Source: Treponema sp.
GTDB taxonomy: Bacteria; Spirochaetota; Spirochaetia; Treponematales; Treponemataceae
Direction of reading: 5' to 3'
Assembly (NCBI GenBank): GCA_017446265.1
Contig: JAFSRD010000005.1
Coordinates: 1-32,119, forward strand
DNA: 32,119 nt
The notes below the pieces were generated by a model. The model made no database searches. It had not been told where the DNA came from and worked only from the letters and a program-made list of their open reading frames with translations. Numbering within the stretch: the first letter of the stretch is position 1; each line of letters starts with the position of its first letter. Below are positions 1 to 8,228 of the stretch, one piece after another. The translations under genes were made by a program, and so were the position numbers.

Positions 1-67
1 AAAAACTCGTTTTGCCGGGCTGCTTTGCAAAGAGCACGATTCCATTTGGATTGCAGCGTTCAGACAT
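1..67 (-). CDS. truB: tRNA pseudouridine(55) synthase TruB, N-terminal fragment (runs off left edge)
   Basis: TruB makes pseudouridine 55 in the T-loop of tRNAs. Only the first 22 codons are in the window. They begin MSERCNPNGIVLFAKQPG and match the TruB N-terminal signature, in which a short strand (GIL/IVL-F-x-K-P-x-G-x-TS) precedes the catalytic domain. The ATG at 65-67 lies inside the last codons of rbfA, so the two genes overlap by 8 bases and are probably translationally coupled. The rbfA-truB order is common in bacterial nusA-infB operons. The catalytic Asp lies outside the window, so activity cannot be judged. Confidence 0.85.
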   Translation of the reverse strand, partial: MSERCNPNGIVLFAKQPGKTSF

Positions 68-422
68 CTGCGTGTGTTTTTTCAAGCTCGTTCAACTTTT
101 GCACCATTTCAAATCCTTGCTTCATTGCCGTATCGACATAAAACGTAAGGTGCGGAAATTGCCGTATTCGCAACTTTTTTGCAATTGACGACTGAATGAA
201 TCCTGCCGCGCTGTTCAAGCCCTCAACGCCGCGCTTTACTTGTGCGTCTGAAAGAAAGCTCGACACATACGCCTTGCCATGGCATAAATCTTTTGAGAGT
301 TCAACGCGATTCACTGTTAAAAACGTTGAAACGCGCGGGTCCTTTACTTGACCTGTGATTATCAGTGTGGCAATCTCGTCACGCAACTGGTCGCCGAGTT
401 TTTCCATGCGATAGCGTCCCAT
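60..422 (-). CDS. rbfA: 30S ribosome-binding factor A (RbfA)
   Basis: RbfA is a small KH-fold protein that binds 30S precursors and helps mature the 5' end of 16S rRNA; it also matters for cold adaptation. The 120-residue product has the family length. It has the N-terminal RMEKLGDQLRDEIATLI helix, the DPRV segment leading into a beta strand (VNRVELSKDL), a central ALNSAAGFI-like helix, and the RIRQFPHLTFYVD strand typical of the C-terminal half. The start lies 2 bases after the infB stop, and AGAGG about 7 bases upstream, inside the end of infB, serves as ribosome-binding site. It overlaps truB downstream. It is the fourth gene of the rimP operon. Confidence 0.96.
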   Translation of the reverse strand: MGRYRMEKLGDQLRDEIATLIITGQVKDPRVSTFLTVNRVELSKDLCHGKAYVSSFLSDAQVKRGVEGLNSAAGFIQSSIAKKLRIRQFPHLTFYVDTAMKQGFEMVQKLNELEKTHADV

Positions 423-424
423 AG

Positions 425-2914
425 TTACGCCTCTTCTTTTTCCTCTTGTTCATCTGCAATTGAATCGCCGAGTTTCCGTGCAACTTTAATAATTTCTATC
501 GCTTCAAGCACATCGCCAACTTGAATGTCTTGCCAGTTTTCAAGACCGACACCGCACTCAAATCCTGCTGCAACTTCTTTCGCGTCATCCTTGAAGCGTT
601 TGAGCGAAGAAATCTTTCCGCTGAATTTAACAATGCCATCGCGAATAAGATTTACGCTGCCGCTCCGTTTGATTACGCCGTCAGTGACGTAGCATCCTGC
701 AATCACGCCGATTTTCGGCACTTTAAATGTGTCGCGCACTTCAAGTGTACCGATAGTCTGCTCTTTGGTGTCAGGCGTAAGCATGCCTTCCATTGCAGCT
801 TGCACTTCTTCAACAGCTTTATAGATGATTGAATACTTGCGAATGTCAACGCGCTCTTGTTCTGCAAGTGCTTTTGCCTTGGGGGTCGGGCGCACATTGA
901 ATCCGATGATAACCGCACTTCTATCTGCTGAAGCAAGCATGACGTCGCTCTCATTGATTGCACCCGCAGAGGAATGAATGACGACAAGACGAATATCTTT
1001 TGTCGAAAGCTTTTCGAGTGCAGTTTTGAGCGCTTCTGCAGAGCCTTGCAAATCTGCCTTGATAAGCACGCGAAATTCTTTTACATTGCTTGCATCAATT
1101 GTTTGATACAAGTTTTCAAGCGTAACTTTTTTCAGCGAGCGCGCTTCTTCAAATCGTTTCAATTCCTGCCGTTTAAGCGAAACCTCTTTTGCATCTTTTT
1201 CAGTTTCAGTTACTTGGAACGGGTCGCCTGCATTCGGCATATTTTCAATGCCAAGCACTTCTACTGGCATTGACGGCAACGCTTCCTGAACTCGTTGCCC
1301 GCGGTCATTGAACAGCGCGCGCACATGACCAGAATAAATGCCTGCAACATATGGGTCGCCCTGACGGAGCGTACCGCGCTGCAATATCACCGACGAAACT
1401 ATGCCACGTCCTTGGTCAACGCGTGACTCAAGTATTTTTCCTTCTGCACGACAACCGTAATCAGCTTTTAATTCAAGCACTTCCGCCTGCAACAAAATTG
1501 CATCGAGCAAATCGTCAATGCCTTCGCCTTTGAGGGCGCTTATGTTTACGTACTGCGTGTCGCCGCCCCAATCTTCAGGAGTAAGCCCGCGCTCTGAAAG
1601 CTGCGTACGCACTAAATCAGGATTTGCATCAGGTTTGTCAATCTTATTAACCGCAACGATGATGGGAACATTTGCATCTTTTGCATGGCTGAGCGCTTCA
1701 AGCGTCTGCGGCATAACGCCGTCATCTGCTGCAACAACAAGCACAACTATATCCGTTACCTGCGCGCCGCGCGCCCTCATCATTGTAAACGCTTCATGGC
1801 CAGGCGTATCGAGGAATGTAATGGTGCCTTTTGGAGTCGTTACCGAGTATGCGCCTATTGACTGCGTAATGCCGCCAAACTCTCCTTCTGCAACATGCGA
1901 GTGACGGATTGCATCAAGCGTCTTTGTTTTGCCGTGGTCAACATGCCCCATGACGGTAACAATAGGCGGACGCGTTTTTACAGTTGCTTCATTGTCCTTT
2001 TCGCTTTCGATAAGTGTTTCATCGTACAAGCTGACGAGGTGAACTTCACAGCCGTATTCAGATGCAAGCAACGTTGCAGTGTCAGAGTCAACAGACTGAT
2101 TGATTGTCACCATCATGCCCATGGACATGAGCTTTTGAATAATATCAGACGCTTTGAGGTTCATCTTTTTAGCAAGGTCAGAAACAGAAATCGACTCCAT
2201 AATGTCTATCGATTTTGGAACAACGCTTGCCGCAGCTTCAACTTTCTTTCGTTGCTCAAAAAACTTGCCGTCTTCAAGTTGCTCTTCGTTTTTGCGATAT
2301 ACTTGCTTTTTGCCTTTGAACGCTTTTTTTGCAGGTGCTTTAGGCGGTGGAACAGCTGCTCCCGTTCCAAAACTTGTTGAGCGTGCACCTGCAAATCCGA
2401 GATGTGCACCTTGCATGCCTTTGCCGTTTTTATTTTGGAAACCGCCTTGCTTTGCGCCAGACATTCCAGGTTTTGTGCGTCGTACGCCCTGTTGATTTTC
2501 GCGCTCTCTGCTCTGATACCCTGCACGCGCTTGCGCACCAGTAAAACCAGTGCTGTCACGATATGGCCGCTGTGTATAACCTGAAGCATGCGAACCTTTC
2601 GATGAGTTTCGTGCACGGTCAGAAAGGTTGCCCGCTTTTACATTTGGACGGACTGCATTAAAATCAAATGATTTTTTTTCTGTCGGTGCGACAGATTTTG
2701 CCTGCTTTTGCACTGCTTCATTTTTTTCAGCAGCAACGTTAAACGCTTGCTTTTCTACAGAAGGCTTTTCTGGTCTTGCAACAACTTTTTTTACGCCACG
2801 CTTTACGACGACAACGCGCTTTTTTTCAGGCACGGCAGGAGCAGTTCCTTTGTCTGGGTTCGTCTGTTTTTTGTGAACTACAAATTCCGGCTTTTTCCCT
2901 GATTCATCCGCCAT
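425..2914 (-). CDS. infB: Translation initiation factor IF-2
   Basis: IF-2 is the GTPase that brings formyl-Met-tRNA to the 30S subunit and promotes subunit joining. The 829-residue product has a low-complexity basic N-terminus (about 1-230, rich in K, G, Q and A), an IF2_N helical module (about 240-295), the G domain, then the beta-barrel and C-terminal tRNA-binding domains. G-motifs are visible: GHVDHGKT at 323-330, DTPGH at 369-373, NKID at 423-426 and SALKG at 459-463. The catalytic His of DTPGH is present. Two positions differ from the usual consensus: Lys follows the P-loop Thr, and the switch segment reads GITQSIGAY rather than GITQHIGAY. The gene starts 8 bases after nusA ends. Confidence 0.98.
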   Translation of the reverse strand: MADESGKKPEFVVHKKQTNPDKGTAPAVPEKKRVVVVKRGVKKVVARPEKPSVEKQAFNVAAEKNEAVQKQAKSVAPTEKKSFDFNAVRPNVKAGNLSDRARNSSKGSHASGYTQRPYRDSTGFTGAQARAGYQSRERENQQGVRRTKPGMSGAKQGGFQNKNGKGMQGAHLGFAGARSTSFGTGAAVPPPKAPAKKAFKGKKQVYRKNEEQLEDGKFFEQRKKVEAAASVVPKSIDIMESISVSDLAKKMNLKASDIIQKLMSMGMMVTINQSVDSDTATLLASEYGCEVHLVSLYDETLIESEKDNEATVKTRPPIVTVMGHVDHGKTKTLDAIRHSHVAEGEFGGITQSIGAYSVTTPKGTITFLDTPGHEAFTMMRARGAQVTDIVVLVVAADDGVMPQTLEALSHAKDANVPIIVAVNKIDKPDANPDLVRTQLSERGLTPEDWGGDTQYVNISALKGEGIDDLLDAILLQAEVLELKADYGCRAEGKILESRVDQGRGIVSSVILQRGTLRQGDPYVAGIYSGHVRALFNDRGQRVQEALPSMPVEVLGIENMPNAGDPFQVTETEKDAKEVSLKRQELKRFEEARSLKKVTLENLYQTIDASNVKEFRVLIKADLQGSAEALKTALEKLSTKDIRLVVIHSSAGAINESDVMLASADRSAVIIGFNVRPTPKAKALAEQERVDIRKYSIIYKAVEEVQAAMEGMLTPDTKEQTIGTLEVRDTFKVPKIGVIAGCYVTDGVIKRSGSVNLIRDGIVKFSGKISSLKRFKDDAKEVAAGFECGVGLENWQDIQVGDVLEAIEIIKVARKLGDSIADEQEEKEEA

Positions 2915-2922
2915 AAATTATT

Positions 2923-4371
2923 CTATTCCTCGTCCTCTTTGAATTCAAACTCGACACCACACTTGGGACAATGTGTCATGTCAAGCGTAATAACTGCGCC
3001 GCATTCAGGGCAATGATATGTTTCTTCAGTACCACTGTCCGAAAGCTCGTCACCAGTGCTGCTCGCTTCTACAAATTCAACGCTGTCTCTGATTATCGCT
3101 TCAACAGTGTTAATTTCATCTTCAGTAAGACCTGCAATATTTTTCAAACTGCCATTATCATATGCTTCAATAAACCGTTCTATATCTTCTATGCCGGCAG
3201 TTTTGAGCATGTCTGCGACACGTGCATCAACGCCAGGAAGTTCTGCAACAGTTTTAATCTCATCGTAGTTGTCATCGCTGAAAAGATTTTGCGCTGTTTG
3301 CATTGTAACGCTTTCGGACAAATCCATCTCAGCTGCTTGCTCTTCTGTCTTAACGTCAATGCTCCAGTCACACAACTTGTTTGCAAGGCGTACATTCTGT
3401 CCTTGCTTGCCTATTGCGAGCGAGAACTGACTTTCTTCAACAATTGCGAGCGCCTGCTTTTTCCCCTGATCAAGGATAAGCACCCGTTGCACTTGTGCAG
3501 GAGACAGCGCGTTTTTAATGAATGCCGCAGGAGACGGGTCATATTTGAGCACATCAATTTTTTCACCGAGCAGCTCGCGTATAACGTTTTGAATGCGTAC
3601 ACCTTTTAAACCGACACATGCGCCTACAGGGTCAACATCTTCGCGCATTGACGAAACAGCTATTTTCGTGCGATGACCGGCATCGCGCACAATCTTAACA
3701 ATTTCGATAGTGCCATCGGCAATTTCAGGCACTTCCATCTCTATAATTGAGCGCACAAGTTCAGGGTCGCTGCGCGAAAGAATCACTTGCAGCCCTGTTG
3801 GAATGCGCCGCAAATTAACGATGAGCGCTTTTATACGGTCGTCTTTTTCATATTTTTCACGCGGTGACTGGAATTTAAGCGGCAACACGCCTTCAAGTTT
3901 TCCAGCGTTGCCCAAGTCAACGTAAATATCGCCGTTACGCTCATATTGATAATAGCATACAACTATTTCGCCCACTTTATTTTTGTATTCATTATACAAC
4001 GCGTCGCGATAACTCTCGTTAAGTTCTTGGTGCGCAGTCTGTTTTCCTGTTGTCACGGCAGAGCGGTCAAATTGTTTTGGGTCCTCAAGTATGTCTATTT
4101 CGTCTCCGACTTCACATTCATCGCTCAATTTTTTTGCATCGTCAAGTTCAATCTCAGTCACCGGGTCATATACGCCGTCTACAACAGTTTTTCGTGAATA
4201 TATTGCAACATCGGACATGTCATCTGTAAATTTAACAATCGCGTTTTCTGCCGTACCATATGTGCGTTTATATGCTGCTTTAAGTGCATTTTCAATTATT
4301 GTCTTAACTGAATCCTCAGAATACCCTTTCTCCTGTATTAACTGTCGGATTGCTTCCGCCATCTCTGACAT
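2923..4371 (-). CDS. nusA: Transcription elongation/termination factor NusA with C-terminal zinc ribbon
   Basis: NusA binds RNA polymerase and nascent RNA and modulates pausing, termination and antitermination. The 482-residue protein has an N-terminal RNAP-binding domain (about 1-125), an S1 domain (about 135-200), tandem KH domains (about 230-345, with the VGLKGVRIQNV and IGKQGQNVRLA loops), and a helix-hairpin-helix region (about 375-435). Unusually, it ends in a four-cysteine zinc ribbon: C454-x2-C457 and C468-x2-C471, followed by an acidic tail. I know no such ribbon in E. coli or B. subtilis NusA. A strong GGAGG lies 8 bases before the ATG. It is the second gene of the operon. Confidence 0.97.
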   Translation of the reverse strand: MSEMAEAIRQLIQEKGYSEDSVKTIIENALKAAYKRTYGTAENAIVKFTDDMSDVAIYSRKTVVDGVYDPVTEIELDDAKKLSDECEVGDEIDILEDPKQFDRSAVTTGKQTAHQELNESYRDALYNEYKNKVGEIVVCYYQYERNGDIYVDLGNAGKLEGVLPLKFQSPREKYEKDDRIKALIVNLRRIPTGLQVILSRSDPELVRSIIEMEVPEIADGTIEIVKIVRDAGHRTKIAVSSMREDVDPVGACVGLKGVRIQNVIRELLGEKIDVLKYDPSPAAFIKNALSPAQVQRVLILDQGKKQALAIVEESQFSLAIGKQGQNVRLANKLCDWSIDVKTEEQAAEMDLSESVTMQTAQNLFSDDNYDEIKTVAELPGVDARVADMLKTAGIEDIERFIEAYDNGSLKNIAGLTEDEINTVEAIIRDSVEFVEASSTGDELSDSGTEETYHCPECGAVITLDMTHCPKCGVEFEFKEDEE

Positions 4372-4397
4372 GGAAAAACCTCCATATAAAATAGTAA

Positions 4398-4853
4398 CTA
4401 TATAAACTTAGCTTTTGCTATTTCTTCATACGGAACAGAAAACGAACTTCCGTCTTCCGCTTCCAACATTACAGACTGCTTGTCAGAATTAATAATTTTT
4501 CCGATGAGCCAATCGTTTGCTTTTTTACTCCACACGCGCACACCGCGCCCTGCAAACAACTCAAATTCTGCGGCGTTTTTTATATTGCGGTCAATGCCTG
4601 GTGATGTAAGTTCCATAGATGTATTGTCTGTGCCAAGCAGCGCCTCAAGGCGCGGAAGCAATGCGTGATGCACGCGAGAGCAGTCATCAACGCTTATGTT
4701 TTCGTTAACTTCTTTTGGTGCAATCACAGCTGTAATTTTTGTGACCGTCTTTGCAGGAACAATTTTTAAATCGACGAGGCAAAATCCCAATCCTTCAACA
4801 AGCGGAGCGCAGTCTGAATAATGGGGAATGTCGTCAAACGAAATATATTCCAT
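4398..4853 (-). CDS. rimP: Ribosome maturation factor RimP
   Basis: RimP binds free 30S subunits and assists the late assembly of the head domain. The 151-residue product has the RimP landmark ELTSPGIDRNIKN (family: E-x-SSPG-x-DRPL) followed by FELFAGRGVRVW, and a short C-terminal SH3-like domain. I chose the ATG at 4851-4853 because AGGTGG lies 4 bases upstream and the N-terminus fits the family. The reading frame stays open further upstream to 4973, but that start would lie above the promoter and the leader hairpin. RimP-NusA-IF2 linkage is widespread in bacteria, which supports the assignment of this rather divergent protein. Confidence 0.92.
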   Translation of the reverse strand: MEYISFDDIPHYSDCAPLVEGLGFCLVDLKIVPAKTVTKITAVIAPKEVNENISVDDCSRVHHALLPRLEALLGTDNTSMELTSPGIDRNIKNAAEFELFAGRGVRVWSKKANDWLIGKIINSDKQSVMLEAEDGSSFSVPYEEIAKAKFI

Positions 4854-4860
4854 GTGCCAC

Positions 4861-4893
4861 CTATAAAAAAAGACCCGTGAGCCACGAGTCCAT
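4861..4893 (-). CDS. Possible 10-codon leader peptide ahead of rimP
   Basis: Within the rimP leader, an ATG at 4891-4893 opens a frame encoding MDSWLTGLFL. Its TAG overlaps the AGGTGG ribosome-binding site of rimP, and the frame runs straight through the terminator-like hairpin. Translation of it would disrupt the hairpin and hand ribosomes on to rimP. There is no clear Shine-Dalgarno sequence before this ATG, so it may be a chance frame. Confidence 0.22.
   Translation of the reverse strand: MDSWLTGLFL
4865..4890 (-). terminator. Hairpin plus U-tract in the rimP-nusA leader (candidate attenuator)
   Basis: Read on the minus strand, an 8-bp stem (GACTCGTG paired with CACGGGTC, one G-U pair, 3-base loop; 4872-4890) is followed directly by seven T residues. 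This is a compact intrinsic-terminator shape. It lies downstream of the rimP promoter and 11 bases before the rimP ATG, so it sits in the 5' leader of the operon rather than after a gene. No minus-strand gene lies upstream that would need it as its own terminator. Confidence 0.6.
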
Positions 4894-4922
4894 TCTAAAC
4901 AATAATTAAAATGTACAATAAC

Positions 4923-4951
4923 ATAGTATGATTTTTTCTGAACTTTGTCAA
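4923..4951 (-). promoter_or_regulatory. Promoter of the rimP-nusA-infB-rbfA-truB operon
   Basis: On the minus strand a perfect -35 TTGACA (4946-4951) is separated by 17 bases from a -10 TACTAT (4923-4928). The predicted start of transcription, near 4916, gives a leader of about 60 bases containing the hairpin/U-tract and the rimP ribosome-binding site. Confidence 0.8.
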
Positions 4952-5072
4952 GTGTTGTGTGCGCCGTGCACATTAAAGAGTGTACATTTTCTTAAAATAT
5001 ATTTACTGATTCGACGGTGTTTTATGCGTTCTGCGCAACGATACAAAACACGCATATGAAGGAAAAAATTGT

Positions 5073-5294
5073 ATGAAAAGAATGGTGCATGCACGTGCAT
5101 TATTTGCAAGCCTTGCCCTTGCAGTGGGCGGGACAGCGTGCAAGAACAACGCAGGTGGCAGTGGTCATCTTGTGTATTATGAATGGTGATGGGATTGGTA
5201 TGGTGGCTACAGCACAGAGGATGCAAACGACCCGCAGGGTGCCGATTCGGGTCCTGGCCGCGTGGGTTTCCGGCTGGTGCGTTCTAGTTCTTAA
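5073..5294 (+). pseudogene. Decayed lipoprotein gene with FGE-sulfatase (SUMF1-like) C-terminal remnant and in-frame TGA
   Basis: An ATG with AAGGA 9 bases upstream opens a lipoprotein-like signal sequence (MKRMVHARALFASLALAVGG, then TACKNN with a possible lipobox Cys). After only 38 codons the frame meets TGA at 5187-5189. It then continues in phase as WDWYGGYSTEDANDPQGA and ends GRVGFRLVRSSS before a TAA. The second part matches two separated pieces of the FGE-sulfatase/SUMF1 domain: the EWxWDWY motif, and the C-terminal GFRLVRSS end. The middle (RGGSW and following) is missing. The TGA falls exactly where paralogues typically have Cys or Thr in EW-x-WDWY. The simplest reading is a gene reduced by two internal deletions and a nonsense change. 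Its TAA is supplied by the inverted-repeat element that follows. Confidence 0.65.
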
Positions 5295-5379
5295 GGAAGT
5301 ATTGAGTAATATTCCTGCTTGCCCGCCTGCCTGACGGCAGTCAGGGCAGGCAAGTGAGACATTAATCAGCACTTCCTTA
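5292..5379. repeat. 88-bp element with 19-bp imperfect terminal inverted repeats and GC-rich inner hairpin (MITE/REP-like)
   Basis: The left end, TAAGGAAGTATTGAGTAAT (5292-5310), and the inverted right end (5361-5379) match at 16 of 19 positions. Inside, a GC-rich stem (CTTGCC with GGCAAG, and TGCCTGAC with GTCAGGGCA, loop GGCA) occupies about 5318-5353. The whole could fold into one long cruciform. It carries no coding capacity of its own. No clear target-site duplication is visible beyond a possible TA, so mobility is inferred from structure only. No second copy was noticed in this window. Confidence 0.6.
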
Positions 5380-5435
5380 CAAGTACCGAAAACTGAAAGA
5401 AATTTATGCGCGCTGTTTTTTCCAATTTTTATCTA

Positions 5436-5464
5436 TTTCCAAAAACGTAAAATCATGGTACACT
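5436..5464 (+). promoter_or_regulatory. Candidate promoter of the nucleoside-type ABC transporter operon
   Basis: TTTCCA (5436-5441, 4 of 6 to consensus), a 17-base spacer ending in TGG (extended -10 TGn), and TACACT (5459-5464). Transcription would start near 5471, leaving a leader of about 74 bases with a hairpin and a GGAGG ribosome-binding site. Confidence 0.5.
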
Positions 5465-5477
5465 ATATGCAGGTTAC

Positions 5478-5507
5478 CTCTAAAAACAATTTAAATATAG
5501 TTTAGAG
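5478..5507 (+). promoter_or_regulatory. Leader hairpin ahead of the ABC transporter ATPase gene
   Basis: CTCTAAA (5478-5484) pairs with TTTAGAG (5501-5507) around an A/T-rich 16-base loop, between the candidate promoter and the GGAGG at 5534-5538. It does not match a riboswitch class I can recognise. No U-tract follows immediately. Confidence 0.35.
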
Positions 5508-5544
5508 ATGCCCTATTATTATATCGTTTTTTTGGAGGCTTTCA

Positions 5545-7077
5545 GTGAGCGATGAAAACTATGTGATTGAAATGCTCCACATCAGAAAAGAATTCCCTGG
5601 TATTATTGCAAATGACGACATTACGCTGCAAGTGCGTAATGGAGAAGTGCACGCGATTCTCGGAGAAAACGGCGCGGGAAAATCGACGCTGATGAGCATT
5701 TTATTCGGGCTATATCATGCAGACAAAGGTAGCATCAAAGTGCGCGGCACGGAAGTGAACATTAAAAATCCAAACGATGCAACGCACCTCGGTATCAGCA
5801 TGGTGCATCAGCATTTCCAGCTTGTACGCAATTTTACTGTCACGGAAAATATCATTCTCGGCAACGAAGGCTCGTTTGTGCTGCGCCGCGCAGAAGCGTC
5901 AAAAAAAATTAAAGCGCTCAGTGAACAATACGGGCTCAACATTGACCCTGATATGAAAATTGAAGACATCTCTGTCGGCATGCAGCAGCGCGTTGAGATT
6001 TTAAAAATGCTCTACCGCGATGCAAACATCCTGATTTTCGATGAACCAACAGCAGTTCTTACGCCGCAGGAAATAGATGACCTCATGGTGATTATTAAAA
6101 ATCTGGTAAAAGAGGGCAAATCTGTCATCATCATTACGCACAAACTTGATGAGATAAAAACTGTTGCAGATAGATGCACTATCATCAGGCGCGGTAAAAT
6201 GATTGATGTCGTTGACGTAGCTGCAACGAGCGTTGAAGAGATGGCTGCAAAGATGGTCGGCCGTCCCGTCAACTTCAAAGTGGAAAAAGCTCCTGCAAAG
6301 ACAGGTCGCCCGATTCTTGAAGTGCGCAACTTAAACGTGATGAACGCAAAAAAAGTGCTCGGTGTAAAAGATTTTTCGCTGACCGTGCATGAAGGTGAAA
6401 TAATTGGACTTGCGGGCGTTGACGGCAATGGGCAGAGCGAACTTGTCGAAGCTATTACGGGCCTCATTCCTATTGAAAGTGGCGAGATTATGATTGACGG
6501 CATAGATGCTGCAAAGCTTTCAATCCGTGAGCGCAACGAGACAGGCATAGGGCATATTCCTGAAGACAGACAAAAGCGCGGCATTGTGCCAACTGAATCA
6601 ATTGCTGAAAATGTTGCAATAAAAGATTTCTACCGCTGGCCGTTCAGCAAGCATGGCATTCTCGACGACAAGCACATTGCAAATTACGCGCAAGACGTTA
6701 TAAACAATTTTGATGTGCGTTCAGGAGAAGGCACAAAATCTCCTGCAGGAAAACTTTCTGGCGGCAATCAGCAAAAGCTCATCGTTGGCCGCGAGATTTC
6801 TGTAAATCCAAAATTATTAATCGCTGTGCAGCCGACGCGCGGGCTCGACGTTGGTGCAATAGAATACATCCACAAGCAGATTGTTGCGCATCGCGACAAA
6901 GGCAACGCTGTTTTGCTTGTGTCGCTTGAACTCGACGAAATTTTTAACTTGTCTGACAAAATTGCGGTCATATCGGGCGGCAAACTTATGAGCATTGTGA
7001 ACACGGCAGACACAGACGAGCACGCGGTCGGTCTTATGATGGCAGGCGTTGCAAAATCACGTGCGGAGGCACAATAA
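5545..7077 (+). CDS. Nucleoside/simple-sugar ABC transporter, double ATP-binding protein (PnrC/NupO/RbsA type)
   Basis: This ATPase energises import through the two permeases that follow. The 510-residue protein has two nucleotide-binding domains. The first has Walker A GENGAGKST (about 40-48), signature ISVGMQQR and Walker B ILIFDEPT. The second has the degenerate P-loop GVDGNGQSE and LSGGNQQK, and the AVQPTRGLD segment typical of the RbsA/YufO branch, in which the second site is usually non-catalytic. The start is GTG at 5545, with GGAGG 6 bases upstream. The best-known treponemal relative is the purine-nucleoside pnr operon of T. pallidum. Here the lipoprotein receptor gene that normally precedes it is absent. 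Substrate is inferred from family only. Confidence 0.93.
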   Translation: MSDENYVIEMLHIRKEFPGIIANDDITLQVRNGEVHAILGENGAGKSTLMSILFGLYHADKGSIKVRGTEVNIKNPNDATHLGISMVHQHFQLVRNFTVTENIILGNEGSFVLRRAEASKKIKALSEQYGLNIDPDMKIEDISVGMQQRVEILKMLYRDANILIFDEPTAVLTPQEIDDLMVIIKNLVKEGKSVIIITHKLDEIKTVADRCTIIRRGKMIDVVDVAATSVEEMAAKMVGRPVNFKVEKAPAKTGRPILEVRNLNVMNAKKVLGVKDFSLTVHEGEIIGLAGVDGNGQSELVEAITGLIPIESGEIMIDGIDAAKLSIRERNETGIGHIPEDRQKRGIVPTESIAENVAIKDFYRWPFSKHGILDDKHIANYAQDVINNFDVRSGEGTKSPAGKLSGGNQQKLIVGREISVNPKLLIAVQPTRGLDVGAIEYIHKQIVAHRDKGNAVLLVSLELDEIFNLSDKIAVISGGKLMSIVNTADTDEHAVGLMMAGVAKSRAEAQ

Positions 7078-8228
7078 TGGCAGAAAAAAAATTACAAAAA
7101 AATGGCGCGGCACTTTCCGCACAAAAACATTCAGGCGAGCGCAAAAGCGGTACATTTTTAATAGCGATAAGCGCGGTCGTGCTCGGCTTGCTTGCAGGCG
7201 GCCTGCTCATGGCGGCAATCCGAGAAAATCCGTTTGCCGCTTTTTCGTACATATTCCGCGGCAGCTTGATGAATATGGAGCGAGTCGGAAACACACTCGC
7301 CACAGCGACGACGCTTTTTTTTACCGGACTTGCCTTTGCGTTTGCATACAAGACAGGCTTGTTCAACATAGGCTGTTCAGGTCAAATGCTTGTGGGCGGC
7401 ATTGTTGCCACAATCGTAGCGCACTATGTTTTCCTGCCGCGTCCGCTCTATCTTATCGTGTTGATTTTTTCTGCAATTCTCGGTGGCTCGCTGTGGGCGG
7501 CAGTTCCAGGATTTTTAAAGGCAAAGTTCAACGTGCACGAAGTTGTCTCATCAATTATGATGAACTGGATTGCGTACTGGAGCGTATACTACTACATTCC
7601 CGCACATTTAAAGGGGCCGTCGCTTGAAACTGAAAGTTCTGCCATTGCAGTTACGCAGTCACTCCGCACTACATGGCTCACAAAACTTTTTGCAGGCTCC
7701 ACGTACATAAACATAAGCATTTTCCTCGCAATCATTGCGCTTGTGCTCGTTCACTTTTGCTTGCGCAAGACAACGCTCGGCTTCGGTTTAAAAGCTGTTG
7801 GCGCAAATAAATTCTGCGCAGAATATGCAGGCATAAATGTGCAAGTCAACGTTATGTTGTCTATGATTATCTCCGGAGCGCTTGCAGGTCTTGCAGGGCT
7901 TTCATATTACACGGGCTATTCACTCAACATGCAGATAGGCGTTATGCCGTCGCAAGGATTTGACGGCATTGCTGTTGCGTTGCTCGGAGCCTCTACACCT
8001 ATTGGCGTTTTGCTTGCCTCGCTCTTTTTTGGCATCTTGCAGTCGGGCAAAGGCTTTATGAATGCAATGACATCTGTACCGCCAGAAATCGCTGACACAA
8101 TCATCGCAGTCATTATCTACTTTACAGCAACAAGCGTTTTATTTGAGCGGCTGTGGAACAGCGTATTTCACAAAATGTACGAACGGCGTGCATCAAAAAT
8201 TAATAATTCAAATTCGGAGGTGGCATAA
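7077..8228 (+). CDS. Nucleoside-type ABC transporter permease 1 (NupP/PnrD-like)
   Basis: Inner-membrane permease of the BPD_transp_2 (branched-chain/ribose/nucleoside) family, 383 residues. After a basic cytoplasmic N-terminus (about 1-22) come roughly ten hydrophobic segments. The family signatures AYKTGLFNIGCSGQMLVGG (about 86-104) and GFDGIAVALLGASTPIGV (about 294-311) are visible. Its ATG shares a base with the TAA of the ATPase gene, and GGAGG precedes it, so the three transporter genes are co-translated. It should pair with the shorter second permease to form a heterodimeric channel. Confidence 0.92.
   Translation: MAEKKLQKNGAALSAQKHSGERKSGTFLIAISAVVLGLLAGGLLMAAIRENPFAAFSYIFRGSLMNMERVGNTLATATTLFFTGLAFAFAYKTGLFNIGCSGQMLVGGIVATIVAHYVFLPRPLYLIVLIFSAILGGSLWAAVPGFLKAKFNVHEVVSSIMMNWIAYWSVYYYIPAHLKGPSLETESSAIAVTQSLRTTWLTKLFAGSTYINISIFLAIIALVLVHFCLRKTTLGFGLKAVGANKFCAEYAGINVQVNVMLSMIISGALAGLAGLSYYTGYSLNMQIGVMPSQGFDGIAVALLGASTPIGVLLASLFFGILQSGKGFMNAMTSVPPEIADTIIAVIIYFTATSVLFERLWNSVFHKMYERRASKINNSNSEVA

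Noticed and set aside
4854..4973. N-terminal extension of RimP by 40 codons in an open frame
   Set aside because: It would begin upstream of the TTGACA/TACTAT promoter and pass through the leader hairpin; the ATG at 4853 has a good ribosome-binding site and fits family length.
5187..5189. TGA as selenocysteine in the FGE remnant
   Set aside because: Not fully excluded, but there is no visible SECIS-like hairpin and the domain has large deletions, so a nonsense codon in a pseudogene is simpler.
5089..5372. Overlapping open frames on both strands across the FGE remnant and inverted-repeat element
   Set aside because: They have no family resemblance or ribosome-binding site and arise from GC-rich repeat sequence.
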